Assembly: GCA_015501585.1 (NCBI GenBank)
Contig: JADNRY010000126.1
Span: 1-64,000 of the forward strand
Length of the DNA: 64,000 nt
Direction: 5' to 3'
Source of the DNA: Rhodocollybia butyracea
Lineage: Eukaryota; Basidiomycota; Agaricomycetes; Agaricales; Omphalotaceae
The position numbers and the translations under genes were made by a program. Numbering within the stretch: position 1 is the stretch's first letter; every line of letters starts with the position of its first letter. The notes under the pieces were generated by a model that saw only the letters and a list, made by a program, of their open reading frames with translations, was not told where the DNA came from and ran no database searches. Below, piece by piece: positions 45,829 to 59,208 of this stretch.

Positions 45829-45921
45829 TGGACACACTGGGAATTGAACCCAGCACCCCCCGCATGCTCAAGCGTTGCCACCTTGCTAAGCGGATGTGAT
45901 AACCAACTACACCATGTGCCC
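45829..45921 (-). tRNA. tRNA-Ala (AGC) with intron
   Basis: The minus strand gives a full cloverleaf. The acceptor is GGGCACA/TGTGTCC with discriminator A, the D-arm is GTG...CAC with a TAGTTGGTTAT loop, and the T-arm is CTGGG/CCCAG with loop TTCAATT. The anticodon stem is TCCGC/GCGGG around TTAGCA, which places AGC at 34-36. About 19-20 nt between the anticodon and the 3' stem form an intron at the usual place. All other arms are canonical, so this should be a working gene. Confidence 0.85.
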
Positions 45922-46090
45922 GCACTTCCTAACATAATTTTCCATAGATCGGATGAAGTTTGTACCGGCATTGGTTACTAAACCCGATGATTAGGCCTTT
46001 TATTTGAACTGCCATCTGCTTTCCAAGTGGTTGACCAGAAATCCTGAATTTTCTCTTGCTTCTACACGTTAAAAGCCAGTAAATGCGTTC

Positions 46091-48437
46091 ATGGAGCAAG
46101 AGAAAAATTCAAAGATCGACAATGATAGCAACGGCGCCACAGGAACAAAGGCGAACTTGGATGAAAAATCTTCGCGTTCAAGTTTGACTAGCGACGAGAG
46201 GAAAACTAGCAGTAATTATGGCTCATTTTTGAAACATATCAGTAGTAGAGCATTGCGTTGGGGCATCGAGACCCATGGGTATGTATTTTTGTCGCTCCAG
46301 CTTGCTTGCAATTTACATGTTGGACTCTAGAATAACACCTACAACGACTGAAGAACGTATCGACACACGGATGTGGCAAATGTTTACGGTGTGGTTTTCT
46401 GCGATATTGAATCTCACAGGGTAATAGTTCTTTCCTCTAAAGATATTTCCCAGTGGTTCATCCGCTTCCATAGGATGAGTACAGGCGCTCTTGGACCAAT
46501 TTTCTTCTCGTTGAACTTTCGAGAATCAATCATTGTACTGGTTATCGCGGATGTAATGTAAGCTCTCTTTCGTTCAGTATTCACAAGTATCAGTAACAGC
46601 TGTACTTTATCTAGCTGTTGCCTTGTTCCTTCGTATTTGTACGTGCGGTTCTTTTCACTTCGTGTGCATTTGATGAACATCCTTGTTCAGTGTAGTCTTC
46701 GGTCCTAAACTTGGAACACGCTCGATGGTGCAGAGCCGCTATTCTTTTGGGTACTTGTGTTCTCCTGCTTTGCCAATTAATTTATGACGAACTTTTCTCT
46801 GCAGATATTATGGCGCTATGCTCCCCGCCGCCCTCAATGTTTTTTCCCAGATCGGATGGCTCGTCATCAACTCCATTGTCGGCGGACAAGTTCTTGCCGC
46901 GGTATCGACAGATGGGCATTTGAATGATACAGCTGGGATCGTTATTATTGTAGTTATTTCCCTGGTGGTAGGAACATATGACCTCATCTGAACTTCTTTC
47001 ATTCTAACATCCCGTTTACCCCACTAGCTCTCCTTCTGTGGCTACAAAGCGCTCCACTGGTATGAAACCTATATCTGGGTACCCAGTGTAGTCCTTTTCA
47101 TCGCTTTACTCGGTGTTGGAGGGAAACAGCTCATGACGCAGATCCCGATCCTCAATGCATCCACACCAGCTGCCTCTGCAGCCATGCTAATCACATATGG
47201 AACCACAGCTGGGGCCTCGGACTTGACGTGGAGCTCCTACTCCGCTGATTATGGTATATATCATCAAGAAAAAGCGAAGACGTGAGTACTTCAGTACGCG
47301 TTCTATTTTTACCTTCATATCTACTTCTGGTCGGTATCATGAATCTATGTCGGAATTTTCGGAATTGTCTAATGTGATCCTAACATTCCTAACAAGGCTT
47401 TCGTTCACAGATGGATAATCTTTGCGTGGGCTTATGCTGGAATTTTTACTTCTGCGGTAAGTTCTATCGTCCCGGTAGATTATTGCTCGTACGCGCGTAC
47501 CTACGTCTCCTCTCCCCAGTTCATCGGCCACATAATCGGAGCAGCCTTCGCTGCTGCCGCACCTGCTATCCCTGCTTGGTCTACTGCTCTTAACGCCGAT
47601 GGTGGGAACGATTTCGGTTCGTTCCTCGTAGCGATACTCGAACCAGTTGGAGGATTTGGTAAATTCCTGGTGGTGTTGGGAGCGTTGACTGTTACGGCGC
47701 CATGCGCAATTACGATGTATTCGTTTGGTGAGTGATGAGTGCGCTTGTATCTCAATTTCATTCCGTGATGCTTATCTGTCCTGCAGGCGTTAGTTTGATG
47801 AGTATATCGCCTATATTCGTGAGGGTGCCGAGATATATCTATTCTCTTATCTGTACCGCGATGTATGTCCTCTTTCCAAATTCCGAAGCCGGTACTCATA
47901 ATTCCACAAAGTGTTATCCCAATTGCGATCGTTGGTGCTACACACTTTTTCACCGCTTTCGAGGACGTGCTGAGTAGGTCTTGAAATTTCATTTCAGATA
48001 TTCCCGATTCTTGGTTGATTTTTCATAAACTAGATCTTATCGGCTATTGGGCGACTTCCTACTCCTCCATTGTCCTCTGTGAACACTTCATTTTCCGGCG
48101 GAATGATTTCTACAACTATTCGAACTATTTCGGTACATATACGCCTATAACAGAATCGTGGAACGACCCTTCCAAGCTCCCTCTTGGAATAGCAGCTGTG
48201 CTTTCCTTCCTCATCTCCTTCGCAGTCATCGTACCCAGTATGAATCAACCGTGGTATGTTGGACCGATAGCGAATGCGGGGACGGGAGATATCGGTTTAA
48301 TTACCGGGTTCTTTGGAGCGGGATTGTGTTATCTTGTGCTGAGGAGCGTCGAGCTTAGAGTGGAGAGAAGATTCAGAGGAGGTGGAATGGGGAGAAAGGG
48401 AGAAGGAGGTCTGGAGGGCGTGAAAGACGGCATATAG
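46091..48437 (+). CDS. NCS1-family nucleobase permease (purine-cytosine permease type)
   Basis: Proton-coupled importer of purines or cytosine in the plasma membrane, like yeast Fcy2. There are twelve exons: 46091-46278, 46331-46420, 46474-46557, 46615-46638, 46691-46750, 46805-46967, 47028-47281, 47411-47456, 47520-47727, 47787-47862, 47912-47973 and 48034-48437. They sum to 1659 bp and 552 residues. Family motifs are RALRWGIETHGI before the first helix, MSTGALGPIFFSL, FGPKLGTRSMVQSRYSFGYY (helix 3 region), SADYGIYH, RVPRYIYSL and NLIGYWATSYSSIVLCEHF. Multiple hydrophobic helices are spread as expected for 12 membrane segments. The exon of 24 bp at 46615-46638 is short but its frame is required. 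The exact substrate cannot be told. Confidence 0.92.
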
Positions 48438-50350
48438 GAGAGTTGAAGTTGGATTCTTCTTTAAGAATGGGACAAGAGTGTAGCACGTCGCACTTTGTAC
48501 GTGGCTTTCGGTATTTTGGCTTCAGGTTGTTGGCTAATGTTTTAGTTTTACTATAGGCCGTACTAGGCATCGAGAACCGTAGGGACTGTGATTTCTAGGC
48601 CGCCAGTTCCAACAATTCAGAGGAGTGGTTATATATCATGTTTCTGTTCTGTTTCGTTGTCTAGTAGCGCTTGTACAAACCATGGATGTCAGAACACCAA
48701 AAAGGTTAGATTGTGAGCTGGTTAGTATTTGCCTCAAGTAGAATCACTGCCGCTTGAAATATGGAGGCCTTATCACGTATTCGGTATCGTGAATACCGAC
48801 CATATTCAGACCGATAGAAAATGTACATTCAATGCAGTAACTATCCCGCTAAATCCGAAAGTGTAAGTAAACCACCACGTCATGGTCGTAAATTATCCAG
48901 AATTGCTACGAGTAAGCCGCAGCACGAGCAGCGTCGACCACGTTTCCCAAGCCTATCATATATATGGTGCAAAGCCAAGCGAAGGCGATGGATATGAATA
49001 CCAGCTCGCGAGATCGGAGAAACACATATCGTAAACAACATCGAGCGAACAGCACCAACCGTTTTGATACTAAGCGACTCTCCTGATGCGCAGCAGCTGG
49101 CCCTCGTTGTTCCACTGTCAGCGCCCCGTGAGATCTCTGGCATGCTCGCCGCTGTACGCCCTCCAGTCCACCACTCCATCGTCACTCCGAGTCTCCGACA
49201 TGCCTTGAGCATCTCATTTCATTCCACAGCATGGCTCAAAGCTGCCGAGACGGATCCAGAGAAACTAACATTACCCTCCTGCTTCTATCGGAGGCTTGTC
49301 TGTTTGACCAGCACTAATATCCCTCATCGCATCATTGGCCCTTCTTGTTTCGCAGACATGCGTGTTGGGTATCATATATCATGCCTCACAGACATCGTTG
49401 GCTGGAGTTGACAAGACTGCTTGGCGGCTTCGGCCTTTGTTGGAGCTGAGCGCTGAGTGCTGACTCGTAGTGTAAGGCCATCTATCGGAGCGAACCAGGC
49501 CAGTCAGTACAATTTACAGGAAAAAACATAGCAGATACTCAGCCAAAGAGCCTGCACCTAATCAATCCTACAAATCTGCACAATATAGTATCTGCAGGAT
49601 ACTATTTCCTGGCCCGCCAACAACGCGTTCAAATGACCTTCGAGTTTTATTCGAGTCGTACTGACGAATGATGAAGGATACCAGGGTCTGATCCAGTGCT
49701 GTGTAACTAATGTTCCCGCAAGATGGGTATGAGAGCGTCGTTAAGATGTGGGTACCCAGTCGGGAACGGAGTTTTCGAATAGTCGAGCTCAAGGTCAACC
49801 AACATAGAAGGAAAAAATAAAGCAGCACATAGTGACAGTCATAGCTCAAGCGCTCAAGCGCTCAAGAGTTACTGAGCGCGTTGAAAACCGGATTCAAGTC
49901 CAAGTCCGAAGAGTCAGGGTATATTGAGCGGGACGAGTACCTGGTTGCAGATATATCAGCATCGTGGACCAAGGCGTTCCAGAGGAAAATTTACGCACCT
50001 TCAGGTCACCACTGTGGTGTAGCTCGTCCTTCAACAACGGTTCCAGTGAACTAGCAGGCCTCAGCCTCAGCCATTGAGCACCGCCTGTATAAGTGGACGA
50101 TCAGGATGGCGGTTACAAGATGAGATTGTGATTAGCGCCTTGGTCGGCTTGGCTCTGATCAACTCGCCATGAATTGCAACTCACTTTCGATCTTGACTCG
50201 GCAGATGATGGAGTTGCAACTAACATCTCAGCACAGGCCTACTGGCGTTTACTCTTTACTTATATATACCGCAATCATTGGCCATTTCAACTGTTGCCCA
50301 ATTTCAACTTCTACTTCTCTGGTCAATCGTTCCGTCGTTATTTTCCCTGG
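48438..50350. other. Intergenic stretch
   Basis: No supported gene. Open frames at 48880-49212 and 49568-49849 (both minus) have no family signal. A short tandem CTCAAGCG repeat lies at about 49852-49868. Confidence 0.45.
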
Positions 50351-51711
50351 ATGTTCCCTTCGTTACTTGTGTGAGTACCTTCACCCTGCTCAACTATTGT
50401 CCACTGTCGGCTGACTGATGGCCACAGGGCACTTTTTATCAAGGCTGCTGTAGCACAACAGCTGTCTTTCGGACCCATTGGAACTGGAAACCTGACGCAG
50501 GGGCAAACCGTTAATTGGACGATCAGCGGCGAAAGAACCTCTCCATTTGTAGTGTTATTTTCAGATATAACCAATGCTACGGTCACAGCTATAACCACAA
50601 TCACACCTACCCCTGCTGCTTCAGCAACCACAACACTCGCCCCTTCTGAGCCTTTCAATTTCACCGTTTCTTTGGTTATTCCGTCATTTAAGTGAGCTTA
50701 TTTTCATCGCCTCAGGGTATAAGGATAACTCACTTCCATTAGTGGAACTGCTGTAGTCTTCGTCAGTGATTCGTGCGTATTTCTCTCAACAAAATGGATG
50801 ATGTTTCAATACCGAAAAGTGCGCTCAGGGATAATGCAAATGGCCCATCCCCCATCCAAACCGTAACAATGGCAGTCCAGACTTCCGAGTTAGTAGAAAC
50901 CAGAATCCAAGAACGTTACTTATGCGTTAGATATTAGGCCGACAACTAATACAACCTCTCTAACCTCTCCGTCGTCATCTTCGAGTAATGTGTCGTCCAT
51001 TTTCGTAACTGCTTCAACTTCCTCAGGATCGACCATTGTCAGTTCATCCTCCACGTCAGTAGTTTCTCCTCCATAGACATAAAGACCAAAGCTTATTGGA
51101 TGAATAGAACTCCCGCGTCAGCTGCCCCCAGTCCTCCTACGAGGTGAGATACACCATTTCTCAAAAATCCGAGTGCTTAGAGTTCATCTCGTAGCCCTCT
51201 GCCGCCGCAATCGTCTTCAGCACCGACGAGAACAAAAAATATCGGAGCTATCGTTGGTGGAACAGTTGGCGCAGCAGTATTAGTTCTGTGCATTCCCATT
51301 GCTCTCTTTTTCTGGAACCGGCGTAGAAAGGCAGTCCCGACGAGGTTTAATAAAGATAGGATGGTCAGAACTACCATGTCCCAAAGATATTCCTTGGAGG
51401 CAACCCCCGCATTAGGAGCACACTCGCGATCTACGAGCTCGGTTAATTTCCAGGACGAAGGGGATACAGAATATTCTGGTGCTACCATGGATAGGGAGGG
51501 ATCGCGCCGACTATCCCAAACAGATCGTCAGAGGGACGTTGAGGAGAAGATATATCATCTCAATGCACTGTTAATGTCTCTCGAGAATGATAGCTCGAGT
51601 GATCATAAATTCCAAAGGGATCATGTTGAAGCCAGGATAGCGCGCTTGGAGGATTTACGGGCCTCGAACTGGGCACGAGGGCTTACGAACGAGCCGCCAG
51701 CTGGTCTGTAG
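50351..51711 (+). CDS. Secreted-domain single-pass membrane protein, Ser/Thr-rich
   Basis: Exons are 50351-50370, 50428-50691, 50743-50772, 50829-50888, 50938-51054, 51108-51143 and 51183-51711, summing to 1056 bp and 351 residues. A signal peptide (MFPSLLVALFIKAAVAQQ) decides the start. An ectodomain of about 80 residues follows, with GQTVNWTI and PFVVLFSD. A Ser/Thr/Pro-rich stalk comes next and then a membrane helix (IGAIVGGTVGAAVLVLCIPI) with the stop-transfer WNRRRK. The cytoplasmic tail is about 130 residues and contains a probable coiled coil (VEEKIYHLNALLMSLEND). The architecture is common in mushrooms and resembles the gene at 15231-16730. The role is unknown; wall sensing or adhesion is a guess. 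Confidence 0.82.
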
Positions 51712-52236
51712 ACTTGGCTGGAGTATTGTATATTTATATATATGACCGTACGTAGCCGTACGTTCTGACAAAACATTCATTTGATATCACTGGGACTATA
51801 ATTGCACGTTGGTTTCGTGTCGTGATGCGAACCGTCACGATCATGTGATTTCCGCGCTGTGTCGGGCTGCGTTGTTTCTGTCAGGCTTCTGAATCCTGAT
51901 TTCCATCAATGGCAGTACATCATGCATCAAGGTCGTGATTGCAGATTCAATCCTCAGCTGGACAAAGCTCGAGGGCCAACGCACGTTCGCGCAAGGAATG
52001 ATCGCCAATGACAGGATTTTAACTTTTGCTTACAGTACAATACTGCACACTCCGGTGCTTGGTAGAGACCGGATATCATTCCAGAAGTACTTATTCATAT
52101 TGAATATTGGGGCTAAAAGTAAACTACCCTTCCCGAGCCCGTGGGGACCGGTTGACCTTGTAACGAAGATTAAGGCAACCGTCAACGAAATCGTTTGTGC
52201 GGCTTTGATATACCGCTGCTGAAACACTTGCTACTT
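51712..52236. other. Intergenic stretch
   Basis: No supported gene. The open frame at 51935-52222 has no family signal. Confidence 0.4.
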
Positions 52237-52243
52237 TATAAAG
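52237..52243 (+). promoter_or_regulatory. TATA box of the zinc-finger gene
   Basis: TATAAAG lies 86 bp upstream of the ATG at 52323. Confidence 0.5.
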
Positions 52244-52322
52244 GGTTGGCGATCCATTAACAAAAATATCCTATCCAAACGCACTTCAGTAACAATTTCT
52301 CGATCCTTTGGCCAACGATTTC

Positions 52323-52949
52323 ATCATGAAGCTCAATCACGAGCCCGCAGTTACAGCTGCCTCACTCCCGAGTATCGATGAAATGTTTCCCTGTATGTTC
52401 CGGCGTCCAAATAGCTACATCAGGATTTACTGAACCTTTTCAGTACACTTAATAGCTATACCCCCAAAACGCCGACTAGAATTGCTGGTCAGTTATCTTG
52501 ATTCAGTACCATCTTCCCTGGAGTAATGACCACTTTCTTTACAGAAATGCACACATGTGGAGGAAGGGCGGTCCGTCGCGCAGGTGCTTACTCCCCAAGG
52601 CCGAAATAGAACTCCATCCCCCCCTCCAGTGAATCCTCATTCTCCGACCCCTCCAGTGAAGCCTAAATCAAATGTTCATCAAGATGAACGGTCCCCGAAC
52701 TTGAAAAAGAAATATATCTGCACTAAATGCTCAAAAGGCTTCAGTCGTCCCAGCAGTCTTCGGCTCCATATAAATGTCCACACAGGAAATACCCGTGAGT
52801 CCCTCCAACAGCTCAGGCTTTTCAGATGGACTAGAGGCTCACCGTCGATCCGTACAGCTTATCGATGTTCATTCCCTGGCTGTGGGAGAGAATTCAACGT
52901 CAGCTCAAATATGCGCCGCCATTATCGTAGACACAACCGTCCATCTTAG
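52323..52949 (+). CDS. C2H2 zinc-finger protein with two fingers
   Basis: Probable DNA-binding regulator in the nucleus. Exons are 52323-52392, 52444-52487, 52545-52794 and 52858-52949, summing to 456 bp and 151 residues. Finger 1 is CTKCSKGFSRPSSLRLHINVH (start at Cys; spacing C-2-C-12-H-3-H). A TGEK-like linker is split by an intron (HTGNTPY). Finger 2 has CSFPGC...H with spacing C-4-C-12-H-3-H and ends RRHYRRH. The N-terminal half is Pro/Ser-rich (TPSPPPVNPHSPTPPVKPK) and likely disordered. The protein stops right after finger 2. Such small two-finger proteins are common in mushrooms; no target is known. Confidence 0.88.
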
Positions 52950-53310
52950 TGGCATAGTTTGACAACAAGAGAAATTCCGCCCAGTCGAGTCCCGGAGGTA
53001 AATCTCCCGTGAATTTCCGCAACTGAGTCACTTTGGATACATAATCAAAAGAATAACCAAGGTCCGGTCTACTAAGTACTGTCCAGCCTGTGTAGAGCTA
53101 AATAATACGATGTAAAAATAGAACTTTATGGATCCATGAAGCTGTAACCTGTTGGAAATGTATTCTCTACTAAGCGGGAGACCTAGGCTGGATCCGAATG
53201 AGCACCAGCCGCAGTTCGAGTATCAAGTTATACATACATTGACATAATCAATAGCAGTGATTTTCTCTTGCGAAACCAGGATTCCGGATACTAGTTCCAG
53301 CGGAATCAAA

Positions 53311-55074
53311 CTAGAGTTCATTCAGCCAAATAAATAGGACTCGGAATACCTTGTCTACTCTTCGAATCGATCTCCGAGTCCGACTAGAAGATAGTATGCA
53401 TTTTTTGTGGAATATTGTAGAAAATGTAGCACATACATCGGGCATAATTTCCCCAGAAAAATCTGGGAAAGCTTGTATGGTGTCCCTTGTAATGGTTAGA
53501 TGTCTCCCTTTTCGGGTTTTGGAGTTGGAGAGAGATCGACGTATGAAGTCGGAATCAGTCACCGGTTGGGATAGGGTTTCGCGGTGTCTGGACCGTGAGT
53601 TCAACCTGTCATGATTTAGTCCGGCCGAGTGCCAGTACAAGAATGGGAAATTTACATTGTCACTATTGCAGAAGGATACTTCAGCCTTCAGCTTTATTAG
53701 TGTACACCAGAGGAACTCACACATCGTGATAACATAGATTTTATCCAACGTCATGTGGAATATCATCCTGAAGTCCATGGATCGTGGATGTTACTACCAC
53801 AAGACGATATATAAATGATTACGCACCATTTCAGACTCTGAGGCTGAACTTGAAACATTACTGCTGCCAGAATTTGAGCCACAACAAGGAGAACGCCTCT
53901 GGTCACCGCGAAATTCACTATATCTTGGAGGACGGACTGGGTTCTGTTTCGAGGATCCATCATCTACCGAAACAGATTATAACACCGAATTAAATGCGTA
54001 CTTTTTTGTGTATGCAAGGCTACTTCGATAAGCCCGGCAGATCGTAGCTGAGCCTATGAAGGCCGTGCATGCCCGAAGTATGTTTTGGGCAGAGATTGGA
54101 GACTGTGGATGGAACTGTCAAAGAGGGCCAAAGACGAAAATTAGATATAGCTTAACCTTGACCCAAGGGGAAGAGAGATTTTGTCTTGTGGGTACGTTAA
54201 ACAAGAATCCAGCGGTTACTGTTGATGTAATTAGTAGGGACGATGAAAGTGAGAGCAAGGTAGTCAGCACCACATCCACAAGCTGGATTTTATAAGATCA
54301 GAAAATGATTAGTGGCATGATATATTCGAGGGTGCTCACCAAAAGCAGCAAAGGCCATGACAACCTGATATTTCATAAGTGAATAATCATGAGATATCGT
54401 CTGCAAAAGACGCACAATGATATAGGAAAAAATGCGGTAGCCTTGGCTCGCTATATGATTGAAGAAGTGCGTCAGAGAGACGGAGGAAGCCTGACGAATA
54501 AGAATTGCTCACAATGATAGATCTTTGATGCGAAGAAAAAATCGACTCTGTGTAGGCCGGACAGTCAGTGCTTTCGGGAAGCGGAGCAGCGTTACATTAC
54601 ACACATGAATACTGGTATGCCACTGACGACTAGTTCCGCAATAAAGTATCTACCAGAAACTTAGAAGGGCAGCTTAGCCAAGTTCAATAAACCCACCGTG
54701 GAAGCAGGTCTATGCTCCCATGAGCAACCTGTATGAGATGATCAGACCTATTCTGAATGACATTTGGGAAAACTGTCACCGTATAGTTGAACGTTGTAGC
54801 GATGTCAAGGAAGTTGGAAATGATAACGAAGAGGCTACGGAGCATTGGTATAAACACGATCTGATTGTTTTGTGAAATCTTACTGAAGTGCTGCGACCTG
54901 GACGGAGGGGTTAATATAATTTAGTGTCATGAATTACGTGGGTCAGGGTAGGGCACGGACGGTAACCTGAAGCACTTTATTATCGTCTTTTTTTCGATGA
55001 AAGTAGGTCCAGACTTGAGACGCCACAGTTCCAACAAGTCTTTGCCGAAGATAAGCCCTATCATCCACCAATCC
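53311..55074 (-). CDS. DUF6534-like multi-pass membrane protein, boundaries uncertain
   Basis: DUF6534 proteins are mushroom-expanded membrane proteins with about seven helices and unknown function. On the minus strand the expected blocks occur in order: VASQVWTYFHRKKDD at about 54982-55035, a LFVIISNFLDIATTFNYTVT segment near 54790-54850, VDFFFASKIYH near 54540, a hydrophobic LLSLSSSLLITSTVTAGFLF segment near 54210-54280, RTQSVLQDIVNFAVTRGVLL near 53900-53950, TLDKIYVITM near 53730 and LNSRSRHRETL near 53590. The family's LNSR-type motif is therefore kept. Splice sites between blocks look plausible, but the first exon and some frames could not be fixed. It may be intact, diverged or starting to decay. 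Confidence 0.5.
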
Positions 55075-58000
55075 TTACACGTATGGCTTACACAGCGGAA
55101 AGAAGCATTCCTAAAGGAAGTGAGCACACCGACTTCGTGGTCACAGAATGTACACACCGATAAAAGGTCCCAAAAGTAGACTTTGAGATGAAGCATCCAT
55201 TGCTGAGGACATCACAGGAGAAAGAAACGTGAAAGCCCTTGTTCATGTTTGTTGTCGATATATCTGTGAAGCGATAATCAGATCATCAGTTTCTATAGTG
55301 GTAGGATGTTGAGTTGGGTTCCAATGTTGAAGCATACAGCCTTTCTTGTTTGATGATCAAGTACCAACAGCTGGGCTGAACGGGCCAACAGCTCCATCTG
55401 CTACCGATGTGACGGGGTAACACCTATGTAGTTGAGGCATGATCGAGAACTGTGGGCATTCTCATGAGCAAAGACGATGTGATATGACCAGAACATTTGA
55501 ATACTAAAAGAAGAGGGAAAGGAAAGACAACAGCGTTAAGCGACATCTCAGACTTTTAGTTGGTTACAAGTCAAATAACAGATCGAAGATGAATTCATAC
55601 TTGCTATTGGCATAAGTAAATTTAACGAGGAATGACCCATTACTTGAAGCATATTTATCCTTTGAATCCATTGTCCAGGGAAAGTGACGCTGAGGCTCCT
55701 CACAAAAGTTGAGGTCCTCGATGCGCGTAGTCGGGGTAACGTGGACTAGCGATCGGAAAACGAGCAAGAACCACTTAGATGAGCTACACGTCGCCCATCG
55801 CATCCAAAGAGGAATATTTCTGGGGTGGAATCAGATAAAGAAGTGGGAACGCCTAGCGCTCATGATCAGATCCCCACTTTGGTCGGTTATGTGATTTAGA
55901 TTGAAAGAGGTTTGTAATGAGTCTCAAACGCTATAGCAATCAGTCCAGCGTGCTGATCGTTCTTCTGTCTGGGTCCAAGAAGGACATATAGAAAGAGGTT
56001 CATTCGACGCTTCGTCCAGATGGTACTATATCATTTCGTAATGGTCACTCGTAGTGGGAGCCATGTCAAAACAACACTGGAGTAGTTTGTAGTATGGTTT
56101 GGTAAACGCAGTGATTCCCGCCGTACAGATCGGTGTTGTTCTATCGCCAGCCTTAAGTACTAAACGAGCTTGGAACTGATGAGAACACGTACCTAGGGAC
56201 AGACATCCTCTACTTGCGCAAGCATGACGGCGAGTACATGCAGGTCAAGCGAATTTAGGCTGGGTCGGAGAGAGAGAAACTAACCTGTGATAAATGTCTT
56301 GCTGCTTCCGGCGATATCTTGGGAATGAACGTATCAAACATAAGGCCTTGAGGCCTTCCATACATTGGAATGCTGTTCTCCGAGTTCTCTGGTGCCTTCC
56401 TTCGTCAATTGGAACCAGTGTTCAGCAGCGTTCTAATGTAGCCCAGTACAGCACCTTCAGCGCCGAATCGATTTTTGAACACTTCAAAGATGCGAAAAAA
56501 TTCTTCAGAACTGCGGCAGAGGTTGAAAAGCTGATAGAAGAGACGGAAATGCGGAGGGAGGAGCATGGCACAGCAGAGCCCCCCAGATGTTCAGGCCAGG
56601 ATTTGGAGTCGGGTTAGACAATAAACAGAAGACATAATGAAAATGGTTTGAATCGCTGCCTAGCTAGCGTAAGCAAACGATATCGATAAGCACGTGGCGT
56701 TCTCTCTTTCTACCTTTTACCACCGAAATCTATAGCCCAGCGAACATCTAATCTAGACTTCTCTTTTATACCTGCTCGTAATTACTAGCTCTAGAGCCCT
56801 AGAGCTAGAGCTAGATATCGATGTTTGATCAGTTTTTGGCAAGATTCCGCCGTTCACGCGCATGGTTCGACTAGAGTGGTAGGGTTGAGTGTATCAAATC
56901 CATAAGCTCGATTGCTTCGACTCAGAGCAAAGGAATATGCGCTGCTTTCGCTGCCGGTATGACGAACACCGGTTGTCATTCTATAACAAACCAGGTACGC
57001 ATGTTTTTTCACTTATATAACTCAAATCTAGAATTCAGATATCAGACTCCCAAAGCATTTATGCATATGGCTTCACTGGAAACTTCCGCCAATTATCTAC
57101 TTTTTTCCCCCTCGAATTCACTAAAACCACACTCGTTCCTTATCCTCAGTCTCTCGGCTCTCAAAAACGATGGCTTCCGTGCTGCACGTCCGAATCGAAG
57201 AAAGTTGCTCTATAAACTTCCCCTTGCGTCGAACAGAGCCTTCCCAACATTCTTCGTCCTCCTAGGGTATCCATCTACTTACAAAGCGACGCCATTCGAG
57301 GGAACAGCTACTCGGACAACTCGACTAACCGAATCTTATCGATTATCTTCCAATCCGTCCGTTGAACCCGAACCGATAGCGGGGATGCTTACATTGGGCG
57401 TGGACGATGATGCGACCTTGGCCAAATCTCCACCTTCAAGCTAGCAAGTTTAAATAATGCATCATGCATCGCGCCTCAAAACCACTTCCCCTATACGTCA
57501 AGAAACGTTCCGGTGTTTGGTCCCTTCGGTATATCCTTCCTCTTGCCGTCATCTCTTTTAACATGATTAGCAGCTCATCCATTTCACCCACCCACCTTTC
57601 TGTCTACAAGGCCTCAGGCCTCAGACCTCAACGTTCAACGTTCAACTCTGACCAACAATGCTGTACCGCGGGCCTAGCCGAGAAATTCTTCATCAGCCTC
57701 CACTCGCCATTCGCGAAACATAGTTTACAGAAGCGCAGAATTCGAACTTGCTCGCGCAGCTGAACTGACTCTAAGTAGACTTGGATTGGTCGTCTCTTAG
57801 GTGCGTTTGTCGTCATAAGGGTTATCTTGCTAATAAAGAGTCGTTACAGTGAAAGTACAGTGGCTGAGTATGCTTCTACTTTGACAGTTACGCGCGCAAA
57901 CAGAACCGATTGTATGACGATTGGGGCAGTACACCCGTTCGACAGTTAACGACAAGATTGAAAGGTTTCAAGGTTCGGGTTTTAGACTATATAGCACTAA

Positions 58001-58352
58001 TGTAGCGTTCATTTTGAAGGTACACCGAGTCAAAGTTGTCTGATGAATGAATCGTATCTTGTATACTCATTTTTGTAGAATGTGGACGTCTCGCGTGCTC
58101 GGAAAGATTGAGCTAGAAAGGTAGAATATTCAGTTGAAGCATTTGATCTCCAACTTTTCAGCCCACATTCCCCCACCTTTGCTCTCCCTCAACCGTCAGC
58201 AAAATAGCCCGAGGGACCCGGGACTCAGTCCCCAACAACATCCTGTAGTTCTCCACTCATAAGGAATACTGTCTTCCAAAACGATTGTCAAACCATACAA
58301 TATATACAACAGCCATATAAATACCACATAAATACATCCAACGACTCTAAGA
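55075..58352. other. Gene-poor stretch with a relic exon
   Basis: No complete gene is supported. At 56455-56617 (plus) the frame reads FSAESIFEHFKDAKKFF then an acidic-basic helix. It parallels the last exon of the secreted gene at 62516-63182 (FDADTIIKGFKNAKDVF), so a broken copy of that gene is likely here. The open frame at 56959-57444 is unrecognised. CTAGAGC words are repeated at about 56789-56813. Confidence 0.4.
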
Positions 58353-59208
58353 TTAATGTCGCGGCGATCCTGGGTTGGAGCTAGCGGGTGAACCGCCTTT
58401 ATGAGGCGAAGGCGAAGTATTGGGTGTGTGAACTGGAGTACCAGCCCCGCTGCGCTTAATTTCTTTCCGTGGGCCCCATGTTATCTCTTCCTTCTTCCCC
58501 ACCTCTTTTTTCTTCACCATCAAATACGCTTCGACCTCCTCAATGTCCTCATTCTCCAAGACGGCTGGCCATTCGTGGTTGTTCCAAATGTTCTTCTCAG
58601 GGTCGGGTCGAACTCTGTGCCAAAGACCAAGAAACCCTTTTTCCCGGTCGGCTTGGAGTATTCAGCGAATGCAGCGCAGACGGCAGCCCACTCGACACCG
58701 GGTTTCCACTGCGCCGTGTGCCCCTTGAAATGGCTGGCTTCCTCGGACTCAAGGACGTCGAAGACTGTGTGCGCTCCGTGTGTTCCGACGATAGCCTGCA
58801 CCTTTTTAACCTTGTTGGCAATGCTCAAGGCGCCTGTCCGGTCAATCTTACCCGCCCAGAACATGGGGGCAGGCCCATGCATTATTGTGGCCTTGGACAT
58901 ATGTTCGATGAATTGCTTCGCAGCGCTAGAGAGGCTCACATTAGCTTGGTGACGTCGATCAACGAAATGGAACACCTACGGGTGGATACCGGAGGGGATC
59001 TTAACTGGCCCCCGCCTGCCTAGATGCTGCAAAAGATATCAGTGAGATATAAAATCGACGACGCGAATAAACAACATACTGCGTGTGGAGGAAGTGCACA
59101 TTCGCCAATAATATCAGGATCATGCCTGGGAGCAAGAGGACTGGCGTGAACTCCGTTGATAATGGAGAATAGCGCAGCTGTTAACGAGAGAAGCATAGAT
59201 GAACGCAT
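58353..59208 (-). CDS. Small secreted protein, frameshifted near the C-terminus
   Basis: Exon 1 (59208-59080) encodes a signal peptide (MRSSMLLSLTAALFSIINGV). A 104-bp intron (59079-58976) ends in CCGTAG, and exon 2 starts at 58975 with VFHFVDRRHQ. The body contains GPAPMFWAGKIDRTGALSI and EWAAVCAAFAEYSKPTGKKG. Near 58610-58630 the coding sense moves to another frame: RPDPEKNIWNNHEWPAVLEN continues in a different frame and runs open to 58353 with a Lys/Glu-rich, then Ser/Pro-rich tail. No plausible intron joins the two parts without losing conserved residues, so a one-base indel is likely. Function unknown; extracellular. Confidence 0.55.

Noticed and set aside
49852..49868. Short CTCAAGCG tandem repeat as a CRISPR-like or regulatory array
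   Set aside because: Only two to three units with no spacers; an ordinary short tandem repeat.
54927..55196. 89-codon minus-strand frame as a separate gene
   Set aside because: The neighbouring frame over part of this DNA carries the DUF6534 N-terminal block, so this frame is its shadow.
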